Source of the DNA: Clostridiales bacterium
Lineage (GTDB): Bacteria; Bacillota; Clostridia; Oscillospirales; Oscillospiraceae
Assembly: GCA_004554585.1 (NCBI GenBank)
Contig: SFLH01000008.1
Coordinates: forward strand, 1-64,000
Direction of reading: 5' to 3'
DNA: 64,000 nt
Shown: positions 8,372 through 17,000 of the stretch, in pieces
Layout: every line of letters starts with the position of its first letter
Numbering within the stretch: position 1 is the first letter of the stretch
Notes under the pieces: model-generated
Database searches by the model: none
What the model saw: the letters and a program-made list of their open reading frames with translations, nothing else
Told to the model about the DNA's origin: nothing
Translations under genes and position numbers: made by a program

Positions 8372-9415
8372 CTACATGCCCACTTCGATGCTGTCTGGCA
8401 TGGTCTGGTCTGCCTGGATCAGCGGCAGATACCAATCGTCATAGTAGTAAGGGAGATCCTCTGCATCCATATCATCCCAGTAGGTTCCCCACGGGCGCAA
8501 GACGATATCATAGTGGAATTCATCCTCACCGTTTTTATAGTCGCCATTGATGTGGATCATGTTTTCGTACTCCACCAGGCTCGGATCAACGATCCAGTCC
8601 CCATGGTGCAGCGCCACGTCTGTGAAATCACCGCTCTCGGTGGTCATGGTGCCATGCTTGCCAGTCCCGGATTCACTCAGGCTGACCAGCGCAGAGGCCA
8701 TAGGGGCTGATTTTGTGTAGTCCTCATCCCAGAGGACAACGGTGCCCGTATAGTTCTTGCCAATGTCAATGGTGCCGCAGAGGTCCCACCAATCCCCCTC
8801 CATATCCTCGTAATAGCCGGCGCAGTCGCTCATCACCCACCAGCCGTACCAGTCGCCGTTCCACCAGTCGAGCAGAATATCGCCGGACGCCGCAGATGCT
8901 GCCGCAGACGATGCCTCACCAGTTGCCATAGATTCTCTGTCGAGTTTGGACGGATCGATGGTGAGTTTCGCGGTTTTCGTGCCCAGCACTTCCTCAAACG
9001 TAATCTCAACCTCACTGGCCGTGTCGGCCAGCACAAAGGCAGTTTGGATCTCAAGGGTTGCACCCGGCTCAATTTCCGTTAGCTGGCTGTCGGTCACCGT
9101 ATCGAAAGAGTCAGGATCCGTAAAGATGGCAGCGAACTCCAACTCCTTCCCGTTCTGCATCGCCGTTTCGACGATCGACCAGATATAGGAGCAGTTGGCT
9201 TCACTGTTGTTCGTAAAGTCCATCGTCAGCACAAGCGCGTCGTTTCCATCCACATCTTTCATGATCTTCGCGCCCTTGTAGAGCAGTTCATACGAGTCCA
9301 GTTTCAACGATTTAGAATCTGTCCCCTCATCTTCGGGCTTATCGCCGCCACAGGCCGTAAGGCTGAGCAACATCAGCACCGCAAAAAGCACACAAAGGAG
9401 TTTCGATCGTTTCAT
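8372..9415 (-). CDS. DUF5067-like lipoprotein
   Basis: 347 residues with a lipobox (LLSLTAC, Cys about 22). Residues about 40-150 form a beta-rich domain like DUF5067/DUF4352 surface modules (LVLTMDFTNNSEANCSYIW, ATLEIQTAFVLADTASEVEI). An Ala/Ser linker follows, then a second beta domain rich in Trp and Tyr. AGGAGGGG precedes the ATG. It should be a cell-surface lipoprotein. The C-terminal half shares its pattern with the lipoprotein at 4432-5607, so the operon carries related surface modules. The ligand is unknown. Confidence 0.7.
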   Translation of the reverse strand: MKRSKLLCVLFAVLMLLSLTACGGDKPEDEGTDSKSLKLDSYELLYKGAKIMKDVDGNDALVLTMDFTNNSEANCSYIWSIVETAMQNGKELEFAAIFTDPDSFDTVTDSQLTEIEPGATLEIQTAFVLADTASEVEITFEEVLGTKTAKLTIDPSKLDRESMATGEASSAAASAASGDILLDWWNGDWYGWWVMSDCAGYYEDMEGDWWDLCGTIDIGKNYTGTVVLWDEDYTKSAPMASALVSLSESGTGKHGTMTTESGDFTDVALHHGDWIVDPSLVEYENMIHINGDYKNGEDEFHYDIVLRPWGTYWDDMDAEDLPYYYDDWYLPLIQADQTMPDSIEVGM

Positions 9416-9435
9416 GTCCGCCCCTCCTCTTTCCG

Positions 9436-10881
9436 TTAAAATCCGCTGAGTTTGTAAGCAATCAGTTCCTCTGCAGATTCATCCGCTCTTTCCTCGGTCA
9501 TCAGGACCAGGATACTGCCGTCCGTCAGCTTCGTTCCGCCGCAGAACCACGGGTAACTTGTGCCAAACAGATCGCCGTCATCTGCCTTGCCAATGTAGGC
9601 CCCGTCTTTCGTCCAGAGCACCACCTCGCGCATATTGCCATCCAAGGCGAGATAACCGTTTGCTGTCTCCGCAACAAAAGTGACACTTCCCAATCCGCTT
9701 CCATCAGAATCTGCCAGCGTCATTTGCAAGGTGCCTTTCGTATCGTAGACAAACACCTTATGACCGCTTTCATCTGCGGCAGATCCGCAGACATAGATGT
9801 GGTTCTCATCGACCATCAGGTGACTGACCGTACCAACCTCTTGGAAAACCATCGGCTCTGTTTTCAGCGTCCCGCCGGAGAGGGTAATCTTCTCGCACGC
9901 CGAATCGGAAAACCAACTGATGCCCCAGGTCCCAGACGGGTGCATAGCAACGTGATCCGTGCCCTCATAGGATGCTGTCTGGGCGCCATCCTTCCAGCTG
10001 ATCAGCGGCGCCATGAAATTCGACAACCAAATCGTCCCGGTCGTATCCGCAGAAATATCTTCAAATTCCTCATTCAGCACAACATCTTCTGCAAACTTCA
10101 GGGATTTGCCGTCGTAGTCGTAGCGCTTCAACGCACCGTTCACCAGAAGGAACGCCTGGTTCCCGGTGACCGCAGCGGCATGATTGAATGTTTCCTTTGT
10201 CATAATGCAATCTGTGATGGGGAGCCACTGGCTATCCAGCGTGTACGTTCCCACCATGACACTGTGTGCCTCGGCAGAAAAGGGTTCCCCTTCCCAGTAC
10301 CAGGGACCGTCTTCATTCCCGGTATCCTCCAGATGGATCGTCAACCCGGACAGCAGCTTATCCACACGCTCATCCTCATATTCGCCGACGATCTCCAGGA
10401 AGACGGTGGCACCGGCGCCCTCCACGCGGCTAAAATACCGCAGGCACGGGGACCCCCAATAGTTCCCTTCGGATTCAAGACAGTCAATTCCGCCTACTTG
10501 CGTGAAGTCATAGGCCTGATTGACCGCGTATTCGTATTCATCAAAGCCATAGCTGGTCAGATAGTCACGGAAATCCCCCGGATCTTCAATGGAAACATAA
10601 ATTCCCGCAACGACAACACTCTCCTCGCTTCCTTCCTTGGGAATTGTCAAGCTGATGCTGGAGTAGGTATCCTCATCATAAAAATCATTTTCTTCGTAGA
10701 CCCAGCCGTCCTGTTCATCGTAAGTAAGATCCCACAGATTGGTATGGATGGTCTGGGGGGACTGCATCTCGACAGGTTCCTTCTGTTCCGTGCCTTCCGT
10801 CCCCTCCTCGCCGCAGGCTGCTAGGGTGAACAGCATCAGTGTCGCGAGAAGCAAGCACGATATCTTTAACTTGTTTTTCAT
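9436..10881 (-). CDS. Surface lipoprotein with a beta-propeller-like C-terminus
   Basis: 481 residues with a lipobox (LFTLAAC). The N-terminal third is an acidic alpha/beta domain (YSSISLTIPKEGSEESVVV). From about residue 220 on there are repeated short blade-like units (NQAFLLVNGALKRYDYDG, GTIWLSNFMAPLISWKDG, NHIYVCGSAADESGHKVFVY) typical of beta-propellers. This repeat reading is by eye. It is exported and acts outside the membrane, perhaps as a binding scaffold. GAGAGGAG precedes the ATG; 23 nt separate it from the AIM24 gene. Confidence 0.65.
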   Translation of the reverse strand: MKNKLKISCLLLATLMLFTLAACGEEGTEGTEQKEPVEMQSPQTIHTNLWDLTYDEQDGWVYEENDFYDEDTYSSISLTIPKEGSEESVVVAGIYVSIEDPGDFRDYLTSYGFDEYEYAVNQAYDFTQVGGIDCLESEGNYWGSPCLRYFSRVEGAGATVFLEIVGEYEDERVDKLLSGLTIHLEDTGNEDGPWYWEGEPFSAEAHSVMVGTYTLDSQWLPITDCIMTKETFNHAAAVTGNQAFLLVNGALKRYDYDGKSLKFAEDVVLNEEFEDISADTTGTIWLSNFMAPLISWKDGAQTASYEGTDHVAMHPSGTWGISWFSDSACEKITLSGGTLKTEPMVFQEVGTVSHLMVDENHIYVCGSAADESGHKVFVYDTKGTLQMTLADSDGSGLGSVTFVAETANGYLALDGNMREVVLWTKDGAYIGKADDGDLFGTSYPWFCGGTKLTDGSILVLMTEERADESAEELIAYKLSGF

Positions 10882-10904
10882 TGCTATTCTCCTCTCTCCA
10901 TGTC

Positions 10905-11588
10905 TTATTTTTTGTCTCCAAAGAACGGTATCAACAATTCAGCCACCCGGCTGATGGGCATGGTCTGTAAGATTACCCTGCCCGGTCCTCTGACAATGGT
11001 ATTAAAAATGCCTTCGCCGCCGAGCAGCATGTTCTTTGCACCCTTGACCATGACGACGTCCATGGTGCAGGTCTCTTCCATCGCCGCTAAGTAGCCCGTA
11101 CTGATCAGGATCTCCTGTCCGGCACTCAGGTCATACTCCACTGCATGCCCATCGATCTCCACAAACGCCGTTCCGTTCCCGCTCAGTTTCTGCATCACGA
11201 AACCTTCGCCGCCAAACAGTCCCTTCCCCAATTTTTTCTGGAAATGCATGGACAGTTCCACGCCCTCTTCAGAGGCAAGAAACGCGCTCTTCTGCACGAT
11301 CATGGAATGACCGGCGCTGATATTCAGCGCCTTGATCGCACCGGGAAAGCTCGACGCAAATGCAATGACCCCGTCCCCGCCTTCCGCGGTGAACCGGTTC
11401 TGGAACATAGAGTCGCCCGATGCCAGCCGGCCAAGCATCTTCTTCACACCGCCGCCGGACGTCGTCTCCATTTTCATATTCGGGCTCATCCAACTCATGC
11501 TCCCACTCTCTGTGATCATGGATTCACCTGCGGATAATTCACATACGACAACGGGTAAATTCCCTCCCAAAATTTCGTACTTTTTCAT
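10905..11588 (-). CDS. AIM24 / TIGR00266 family protein
   Basis: 227 residues, full length for the family. It shows the family's glycine-rich beta pattern: SMITESGSMSWMSPNMKMET, the block GGGVKKMLGRLASGDSMFQNRF, the middle block FGGEGFVMQKLSGNGTAFV, and the end GPGRVILQTMP. AIM24 proteins form a beta-prism-like fold and recur next to SPFH and zinc-ribbon genes. The molecular function is not established. There is no signal peptide, so it is cytosolic. GAAAGGAG precedes the ATG. Confidence 0.9.
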   Translation of the reverse strand: MKKYEILGGNLPVVVCELSAGESMITESGSMSWMSPNMKMETTSGGGVKKMLGRLASGDSMFQNRFTAEGGDGVIAFASSFPGAIKALNISAGHSMIVQKSAFLASEEGVELSMHFQKKLGKGLFGGEGFVMQKLSGNGTAFVEIDGHAVEYDLSAGQEILISTGYLAAMEETCTMDVVMVKGAKNMLLGGEGIFNTIVRGPGRVILQTMPISRVAELLIPFFGDKK

Positions 11589-11644
11589 GGCTGAACTCCT
11601 TTCGCTCTATTGTGTTCTGCTTGTGCTTCTCCATGGTTTCCTGC

Positions 11645-12469
11645 TCATACGTTCGATCCATTGACAGCGCCGCCGCAGAATTCACAGCAGCCGCTGGCAT
11701 CTGGTGTGGTAGTTGCGCCGCAGCAAGGGCAGATAACGGCCGCCTTAGGGGCTGCGGCCGCGGCCGCTTCCTCCCGCGCCTGCTGCCGGACTTGCAGCAG
11801 CGCATCCCGAATCTCCAGTCCCATGGCCTCGTATTGCCGGTATTCCACACTATCACGGACTTCTTCCGCATTGGAAGTACGAATGCTGCCGCGCAGACCA
11901 CGCACATCGTCTGGCCCATCCAGCAGCGTTTCCGCATCATTGTCTACGGACTCGCTGTTGAGCTGAAAACGGATCTCGCTGAAATAGGGGTTGTTGACGT
12001 TGATCACAATGGAGAAATCATAGGAATAGGCATACCGTTTGGGGTTAAAGCTCTGCCGCTCATCTTCCGCATCTCTGTATTCGATCTCCGTCTTGCTCTC
12101 ATCGATGTCCAGCTTGCATCCAGTCACATCAGAGAAGGACAGCACGTCCGGATTGGCTTCCTCCAGATTTCTGGCGGAGGTGACCATGAACAGACCTGCG
12201 TCCTCATCCAGCAACACCTTGGTGCGTTCGCCCAGGGTACGAGTGATGTGGAATGCGGAAACCTTCGCCCGATTTGCCTCTCGGTAGTCCAGCTGTTCCT
12301 TGATTTCTTCTACGGTGCTCTGGCGGCGGTCACTAAACCAGGGGGAGAGCTTGGCGGCGCAGCTTTTGCAGAGGTTTCCATCCTCCAGTTTGCGGTTGCC
12401 AAGCAGTCCGATCTCACCGCCGCAGACAGAACACTCCTTCTTCTCAAACAACTTTCCAAAGAATCCCAT
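11645..12469 (-). CDS. DUF4428 zinc-binding protein with a C-terminal zinc ribbon
   Basis: 274 residues. The N-terminus has the DUF4428 Cys pattern (CSVCGGEIGLLGNRKLEDG followed by LCKSC). The centre is a beta-rich domain of the kind seen in these proteins (FHITRTLGERTKVLLDED). After an Ala-rich stretch the C-terminus holds another ribbon (CPCCGATTTPDASGCCEFCG). GAAAGGA precedes the ATG. It is probably a cytosolic zinc protein that partners the SPFH protein encoded just upstream. No enzymatic motif is visible. Confidence 0.8.
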   Translation of the reverse strand: MGFFGKLFEKKECSVCGGEIGLLGNRKLEDGNLCKSCAAKLSPWFSDRRQSTVEEIKEQLDYREANRAKVSAFHITRTLGERTKVLLDEDAGLFMVTSARNLEEANPDVLSFSDVTGCKLDIDESKTEIEYRDAEDERQSFNPKRYAYSYDFSIVINVNNPYFSEIRFQLNSESVDNDAETLLDGPDDVRGLRGSIRTSNAEEVRDSVEYRQYEAMGLEIRDALLQVRQQAREEAAAAAAPKAAVICPCCGATTTPDASGCCEFCGGAVNGSNV

Positions 12470-12624
12470 CGTCCTCGTTCCTTTCTGTATTCAATCAAAT
12501 GGTGATAGGGAACATCGTTAAGACCGCAACGCCAATGCTCCTCTTGACACAGGAAACTATCTTCCGGGGGCGCAGCAAGCACCGATACCCTGATGCACCT
12601 GCACAGTGCCTTTTCTAACCTGAC

Positions 12625-13959
12625 TTATCTCTGCAGGTCACCATCGTCAAAGGGATCTCCACACTCCGGGCAGAACTTGGGCGGATGGGTGGGGTCGTCC
12701 GGTTCCCAGCCGCACTTGTCGCACTTGTACTGGGGCACACCGGCAGGTTTTTTCGCTCCGCACTCAGAGCAGAACTTGCCTTTGTTCACTGCGCCGCAGG
12801 AGCAGGTCCAGCCATCCACAGCAGGCTTAGGCTTACCGCACTCGGGGCAGAACTTTCCGGTGGTGGTCGTCCCGCAGGAACAAACCCAGCCGCTGGGAGC
12901 AGCAGGCGCAGGGTCGGAAGGAGGAGGGGGCGCGGGCTGTGCTTGCTGCTGCGCGCCCATCTGATAGAGATTCTGGGCGTTCACGCCCCCCATTTGTCCT
13001 GCCATTCCCATTCCCATAAAGGCCATGGCGGGACCGGCATTCGGGTTGCTTGCTGCCGCCTCCATAGCGCTGGCCTGTGCCCCCACCAGATGGGCCGCTG
13101 CCCGGGTGGGATCCATAAAGGCCGCATTGCGCTGCAGCTCCTTGATCATCTGCTCGTCTTCCTCGTTGGCCTTCACGCTGGAGACACCGAAAGACACGAT
13201 CTCCATGCCCCGCAGGTCGCCCCACCTGGAGGAAAGCTGCTCGTTGAGCGCTTCGGCCAGTTCCTGGGTGTGGCCGGGCAGCGCAGAGTAGCGGATTCCC
13301 ATTTCCGAGATCCTCGCAAACGCAGGCTGCAGCGCCGTCAAAAGTTCCGTTTTCATCTGCCCGGCGATCTGCTCGGTCTTGAAGTCCTCGGTGACATTGC
13401 CGCAGACGTTGGTATAAAACAGCATGGGGTTTTTCAGGCGGATGCTGTACTCGCCAAAACAGCGGATGGCGATGTCCAGGTCAATGCCCGCCCGCTGATC
13501 CACCACCCGGAAGGGAACGGGGCTGGGGGTGCCGTACTTGTTGCCGGTGATCTCCTTGGTGTTAAAATAGTAGATGCGCTGGTCCTTGGGAGCCTCGCCG
13601 CCGAAGGTGAATCGCTTGCCGATGTTCTGGAACACGCTTTTGATGGACTCACCCAGGTCGCCGGAGAAAATACTGGGCTCTGTGGACATATCGTAGGTGT
13701 ACTCTCCCGGCTCAGCACACAGGTCCACCACCTTTCCCTGCTCCACAATGAGCATGCATTGGCCGTCTGCTACTGCAATGACGGAGCCGTTGGTGATGAT
13801 ATTATCATCCCCCTTATGGTTGCTGGAACGGCCTGTGACCTTCTTTTTGCCCTTTACCGCCAGCACATCCGCCGGGATGGCTTCGCAATAGAAGAACTCT
13901 TTCCACTGATCGGCCATCACACCGCCGGCCGCTCCGAATGCCGCTTTGATCAATCCCAT
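12625..13959 (-). CDS. SPFH-domain protein with multiple C-terminal zinc ribbons (YdjI/virion-core-like)
   Basis: 444 residues. The first 300 form an SPFH/band-7 domain of the YdjI type (FFYCEAIPADVLAVKG, AVADGQCMLIVEQGKVVDL, YFNTKEITGNKYGTPSPVPF). A Gly/Met/Ala-rich linker follows (about 300-355), then three zinc ribbons (CSCGTTTTGKFCPECG, CSCGAVNKGKFCSECG, CDKCGWEPDDP ... CPECG). SPFH proteins form membrane-associated ring or scaffold assemblies. It is the first gene of the long operon and is led by the promoter at 14047-14091. GAGAGGAG precedes the ATG. It is the likely core scaffold of the system. Confidence 0.9.
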   Translation of the reverse strand: MGLIKAAFGAAGGVMADQWKEFFYCEAIPADVLAVKGKKKVTGRSSNHKGDDNIITNGSVIAVADGQCMLIVEQGKVVDLCAEPGEYTYDMSTEPSIFSGDLGESIKSVFQNIGKRFTFGGEAPKDQRIYYFNTKEITGNKYGTPSPVPFRVVDQRAGIDLDIAIRCFGEYSIRLKNPMLFYTNVCGNVTEDFKTEQIAGQMKTELLTALQPAFARISEMGIRYSALPGHTQELAEALNEQLSSRWGDLRGMEIVSFGVSSVKANEEDEQMIKELQRNAAFMDPTRAAAHLVGAQASAMEAAASNPNAGPAMAFMGMGMAGQMGGVNAQNLYQMGAQQQAQPAPPPPSDPAPAAPSGWVCSCGTTTTGKFCPECGKPKPAVDGWTCSCGAVNKGKFCSECGAKKPAGVPQYKCDKCGWEPDDPTHPPKFCPECGDPFDDGDLQR

Positions 13960-14046
13960 AGTGCAATCTCCTCTCTCATTTTTGTGTTAAAAGCGTCAGG
14001 AACATCCTCTTCTGTATATACGCTGCCATACTCTTACTTTGGTTCC

Positions 14047-14091
14047 ATTTTACGTCTTTGCGCAATGCTCCGCCCTACCCGCTGCGGATAG
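14047..14091 (-). promoter_or_regulatory. Promoter of the SPFH operon with the shared CTACCC palindrome (site a)
   Basis: The palindrome CTACCCGC-T-GCGGATAG (14075-14091) lies exactly 22 nt from the -10 box (TAAAAT on the minus strand, 14047-14052). There is no good -35, so it is probably activator-dependent. The layout is the same at 15098-15142, 18466-18510 and 26612-26656. Confidence 0.75.
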
Positions 14092-14105
14092 TCTTTCAGA
14101 AAAAC

Positions 14106-14138
14106 ACAAAAAAGCGGAGCGGCAAATGCCGCTCCGCT
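14106..14138 (-). terminator. Rho-independent terminator
   Basis: A 12-bp perfect stem (AGCGGAGCGGCA/TGCCGCTCCGCT), followed on the minus strand by TTTTTTG. It ends the transcription unit 15064-14174, just before the SPFH promoter. Confidence 0.85.
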
Positions 14139-14173
14139 GGTGCTGTGTGCGCCGGGTCCTTTTCGCGGAAAAC

Positions 14174-14572
14174 TTACTGTTTTTCAAAGGTAAGGATCTC
14201 ACCGTCCACATCCATGACGATGGTCTTGCCGTCGTAAGTAACAGAGATCGAGTCGCCTTCTGCGCTCAGCTTCAGAGAGTCGCCATCCATCTCCCAGGTG
14301 CCGCTGACGTTCTCGTCCTCTACCAAAAAGCCCAAGTCCAGGATAAAGCTGTTGTCGTCCTTGATCTCCAGGGTGATCTCAACATCCATTCCGAACAGGG
14401 CGGTCAGGTCTTCCGCGGTCATTTCCATGCCGTCGGAGTTCATGCTAGTCATTTGATAGGTGCCGACAGGGCTATTACCGCCGTCGCTGCTACCGCCACC
14501 ACCACAGGCTGCCAGGCTGATCGCCATTGCCAGGACCATCAGGAATGTCAATACCTGCTTCTTCACGTTCAT
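14174..14572 (-). CDS. Small hypothetical lipoprotein
   Basis: About 132 residues with a lipobox (AMAISLAAC) and a Gly/Ser spacer, then a beta-rich domain ending in repeated strands (LKLSAEGDSISVTYDGKTIV). This pattern resembles small clostridial lipoproteins that carry a lipocalin-like sheet. The ATG at 14572 is only 2 nt after AGGA; a GTG two codons later (14566) has better spacing and may be the real start. It follows the receiver-like gene and precedes a terminator, so it is probably co-transcribed from the promoter at 15098. Confidence 0.65.
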   Translation of the reverse strand: MNVKKQVLTFLMVLAMAISLAACGGGGSSDGGNSPVGTYQMTSMNSDGMEMTAEDLTALFGMDVEITLEIKDDNSFILDLGFLVEDENVSGTWEMDGDSLKLSAEGDSISVTYDGKTIVMDVDGEILTFEKQ

Positions 14573-14683
14573 CTTCCTTTCATTTTTTACATTTTTTGCT
14601 GCAAGGATAACACGATCATCACAACCATCTGTAGGTGCTGAAATGGAAGCTACTCTCACATTTCAAAACGGGACCTCTCTGTT

Positions 14684-15064
14684 TCAGAGCGCCTGCAGAC
14701 TGGCGGTCAGATAGTCCAACGATACGTCATAGAACACAAAGTCATCGATTTCCCCCTTTCGTTTGGCTTCGATGGCCCGGTGGACCGTCTCAGCCTGTCC
14801 CTCCGGGCACATCAGCATGAGGTGGCAGTAAGGTGTGACCTCCCGCAACCATGCGCACAGGGCCAGGCAAAAGCCGATGTCCTGGGTGCCATCCTCCGAC
14901 ACCTCCAGCAGTGCTCCGGTAGCTAGGTGAGTGCGAATGGATACCTCCGCATTGGCATAGTCCGGCTCGTAGCACAGCTGGATGCCGGGAGCATTCCGTA
15001 CTTTGGCCATCAACCCCTGGGCCAATGATGCCCGCCGCATGATGAGCAACACGGTTTTCAGCAT
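14684..15064 (-). CDS. Receiver-like protein with Glu at the phosphoacceptor position
   Basis: A 126-residue receiver-like fold (LKTVLLIMRR, TGALLEVSEDG, CHLMLMCPEGQ) without an output domain. The residue at the usual phospho-Asp place is Glu54 (LLEVS), and the N-terminal acidic pair is missing, so it cannot be phosphorylated normally and may mimic the active state. It ends DDFVFYDVSLDYLTASLQAL, the same ending as its paralogue at 3332-3709. GGGAGGTG precedes the ATG at 15064. It is the first gene after the CTACCC-box promoter at 15098-15142. Confidence 0.65.
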   Translation of the reverse strand: MLKTVLLIMRRASLAQGLMAKVRNAPGIQLCYEPDYANAEVSIRTHLATGALLEVSEDGTQDIGFCLALCAWLREVTPYCHLMLMCPEGQAETVHRAIEAKRKGEIDDFVFYDVSLDYLTASLQAL

Positions 15065-15097
15065 CCCCACCTCCCTATATCCTGGATGTCTGTCTTT

Positions 15098-15142
15098 ATT
15101 GTAGCGTCTTTTTCCGTCCCGCACCCTACCCGCAGCGGGCAG
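15098..15142 (-). promoter_or_regulatory. CTACCC-box promoter (site b)
   Basis: The palindrome CTACCCGC-A-GCGGGCAG (15126-15142) lies 22 nt from the -10 box TACAAT (15098-15103, minus strand). The intervening sequence (GGTGCGGGACGGAAAAAG) is nearly the same as at site c. Confidence 0.8.
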
Positions 15143-15156
15143 TTTTTTTGCAAAAT

Positions 15157-15190
15157 GCAAAAAAGCGGAGCAGCATTTGCTGCTCCGCTT
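15157..15190 (-). terminator. Rho-independent terminator after the SLH operon
   Basis: A 13-bp stem (AAGCGGAGCAGCA/TGCTGCTCCGCTT) with T6 on the minus strand, directly after the stop of the gene ending at 15194. It is similar in sequence to the terminator at 14106. Confidence 0.85.
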
Positions 15191-15193
15191 GCT

Positions 15194-16276
15194 TCAATAC
15201 CGTGTGAAATCATAGACACCGCTCTCGGGCACAGCGAGTGTACCGTCCTCGAGGGAGATGCTGGGACTGTACGAAAGCGTCCTGCCGTTTTCTGCGGTAA
15301 AGACAATGAGCGTGTTGGTGACAATGTCGCTGAAATTGCAGCGCAGGAGGAAGGGCTCGCCGTTGAACTCGGCAAGCAATTCACCGCGCGTATAGCCGCC
15401 ATCCCCCGCCCAGTCGAAATCATAGGCGTATACCCTTGCTGTTACGCCCTGACAGGGGACGATGAAATGCAGTTCTTCGCCACCGGTGACGACACAGTTT
15501 TCGGCGGGGACTTCGGTGAGGAAAGGATAAAGCTTCTCAGCGGCGGACTCGTCATAGGCCGGGGCATAGCCAAGGAGTGCTGCAGCGCAGAGCGCACCAT
15601 CATCCTCCGCACGCTGGCGCAGCTCGGAGAGTGTGGAGGCAGGCGCCGCAAGGCTGAACACAACCCGCAGGTCCTTGTCGACTGCGCGGGCAACGAGCGC
15701 CGCGACCTCGGAGCGGCGGATCGGCCGCTCAGGAAAACAGGAGCCGCGCTTGTCGGAGCCAGTAAGAATGCCCATACGATAGAGCGTGTAGACATTGTCT
15801 CTGTAATCCGCATAGGTACGGAGGTCAGGGATGGAGCCATCGGGAATGGAATTGATCTCCTTGCGCTGCGACGGGGGGATGGCGCGGCAGACCATGTCCA
15901 TGAGCTCAGCGCGCATGATGGGAGCTCTTGCAGTGTATGGATCGAGCGCAGAGTCAATGATGCCATTCTCAACTGCATATTCCATGTAACTTGCGTACCA
16001 GGGTGAGCCGTTTGTGAGACTGACCGAACCCTCAGAGAGAAGCTGGCCAAGGCAGGCCGCGAGTTTCACGGCCTCTGCGCCGGTGATGCTGTCATTGGGC
16101 GCGAACAAACCGTTTTCACGGCCGTTGATTAGCCCCGAGCGGACGACAGTGTCCAGGTATTCGAGATACCAGGCGTCTTTGTCCACGTCGCGAAAGCCGC
16201 CGGCGGCAAACGCCGGGACGCTCAGTGAGAGACAGAGCGTCAGGGTGAGAATGAGCGCAAAAACACGTTTCTTCAT
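15194..16276 (-). CDS. SLH-domain surface protein
   Basis: 360 residues: a signal peptide (MKKRVFALILTLTLCLSLSV), then three SLH repeats (FRDVDKDAWYLEYLDTVV with LINGRENGLFAPNDSITGAE; SPWYASYMEYAVENGII; YRDNVYTLYRMGILTG). SLH modules anchor proteins to cell-wall polymers. The C-terminal 150 residues are a different, beta-rich domain (ELHFIVPCQGVTARVYAYDF). The first 200 residues are nearly the same as in the protein at 17001-18332, so the two arose by duplication with exchange of the C-terminal part. GGGAG precedes the ATG. Confidence 0.85.
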   Translation of the reverse strand: MKKRVFALILTLTLCLSLSVPAFAAGGFRDVDKDAWYLEYLDTVVRSGLINGRENGLFAPNDSITGAEAVKLAACLGQLLSEGSVSLTNGSPWYASYMEYAVENGIIDSALDPYTARAPIMRAELMDMVCRAIPPSQRKEINSIPDGSIPDLRTYADYRDNVYTLYRMGILTGSDKRGSCFPERPIRRSEVAALVARAVDKDLRVVFSLAAPASTLSELRQRAEDDGALCAAALLGYAPAYDESAAEKLYPFLTEVPAENCVVTGGEELHFIVPCQGVTARVYAYDFDWAGDGGYTRGELLAEFNGEPFLLRCNFSDIVTNTLIVFTAENGRTLSYSPSISLEDGTLAVPESGVYDFTRY

Positions 16277-16353
16277 AGTAGTCTCCCTTTCTTTCAGGTC
16301 CTGTCAGCCTTCTTCGCGGCCTTGCTCATGCTGCTTCAAAGGCGAACCATTCT

Positions 16354-16932
16354 TTATCCGTGGATATTCCGGCTGGATATTGCGCTGCCGCAATACTCGC
16401 ATTTGCCAAAGGTCCCTGCACGGAGTCTTGTTGTGCCGTTGCACTTTTCACACACAACGTTGACAAAGCTCGTTTTGCTGCCCGTTCTGCCCGAAAGAAT
16501 CACGCAGGGTTCCCCACCCTGCTGCAGCGTGCAGTCGCAAAAAACGCCCTTTCGAAAAAGCCATTCCAGTTGAGAAAGCACTTTAACCGACGGCTTTCCA
16601 ATTTGGTTGGCAAGTTCATGGACGGTAACCGTGCCATCGCCATCACACATAAAGATCAAGTTATAGCGGCGCGCAAGGCCTATCTTTCTGCTGTTTCTTA
16701 TGCCACTTAAAAATAGCAGCACAAACGGAAGGAGAATGATGATACCGGAAATCAATCCATCCCAAAAGACTTGGTCATCCTTCATCAGCCCCCCAATGAT
16801 TCCGAGCACAAAAAACGTGGTAAAAAAGCCACCGACCACCACTTGTATATTTTTTTTGAAACTAAGCCTTCCAAGCACATCATTGGAAATGTATGTTCCG
16901 CCGCCCGAAAACTGATTGGTCGCTTTTTTCAT
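16354..16932 (-). CDS. Membrane protein with a winged-helix-like segment and C-terminal zinc ribbon
   Basis: 192 residues. Two transmembrane helices lie at about 30-50 and 60-80 (VVVGGFFTTFFVLGIIGGL, GIIILLPFVLLFLSGI). A cytosolic part follows with a helical HTH-like stretch (TVTVHELANQIGKPSVKVLS) and then a ribbon (VCEKCNGTTRLRAGTFGKCEYCG). Genes pairing membrane helices with a PCI/winged-helix-like fold and a zinc ribbon occur near SPFH genes. GGGAGG precedes the ATG. It lies between the two SLH genes and is probably in their operon. The function is unknown. Confidence 0.7.
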   Translation of the reverse strand: MKKATNQFSGGGTYISNDVLGRLSFKKNIQVVVGGFFTTFFVLGIIGGLMKDDQVFWDGLISGIIILLPFVLLFLSGIRNSRKIGLARRYNLIFMCDGDGTVTVHELANQIGKPSVKVLSQLEWLFRKGVFCDCTLQQGGEPCVILSGRTGSKTSFVNVVCEKCNGTTRLRAGTFGKCEYCGSAISSRNIHG

Positions 16933-17000
16933 CCTTGACGCCTCCCAAATCTCTGCTTTCTAACTTCGACTGCCGCAATCAGCAGCGTCTCTTCTTTCGT

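Noticed and set aside
11740..11775. GCGGCC-rich short repeat in the DUF4428 gene
   Set aside because: It encodes the Ala-rich linker and is explained by codon bias.
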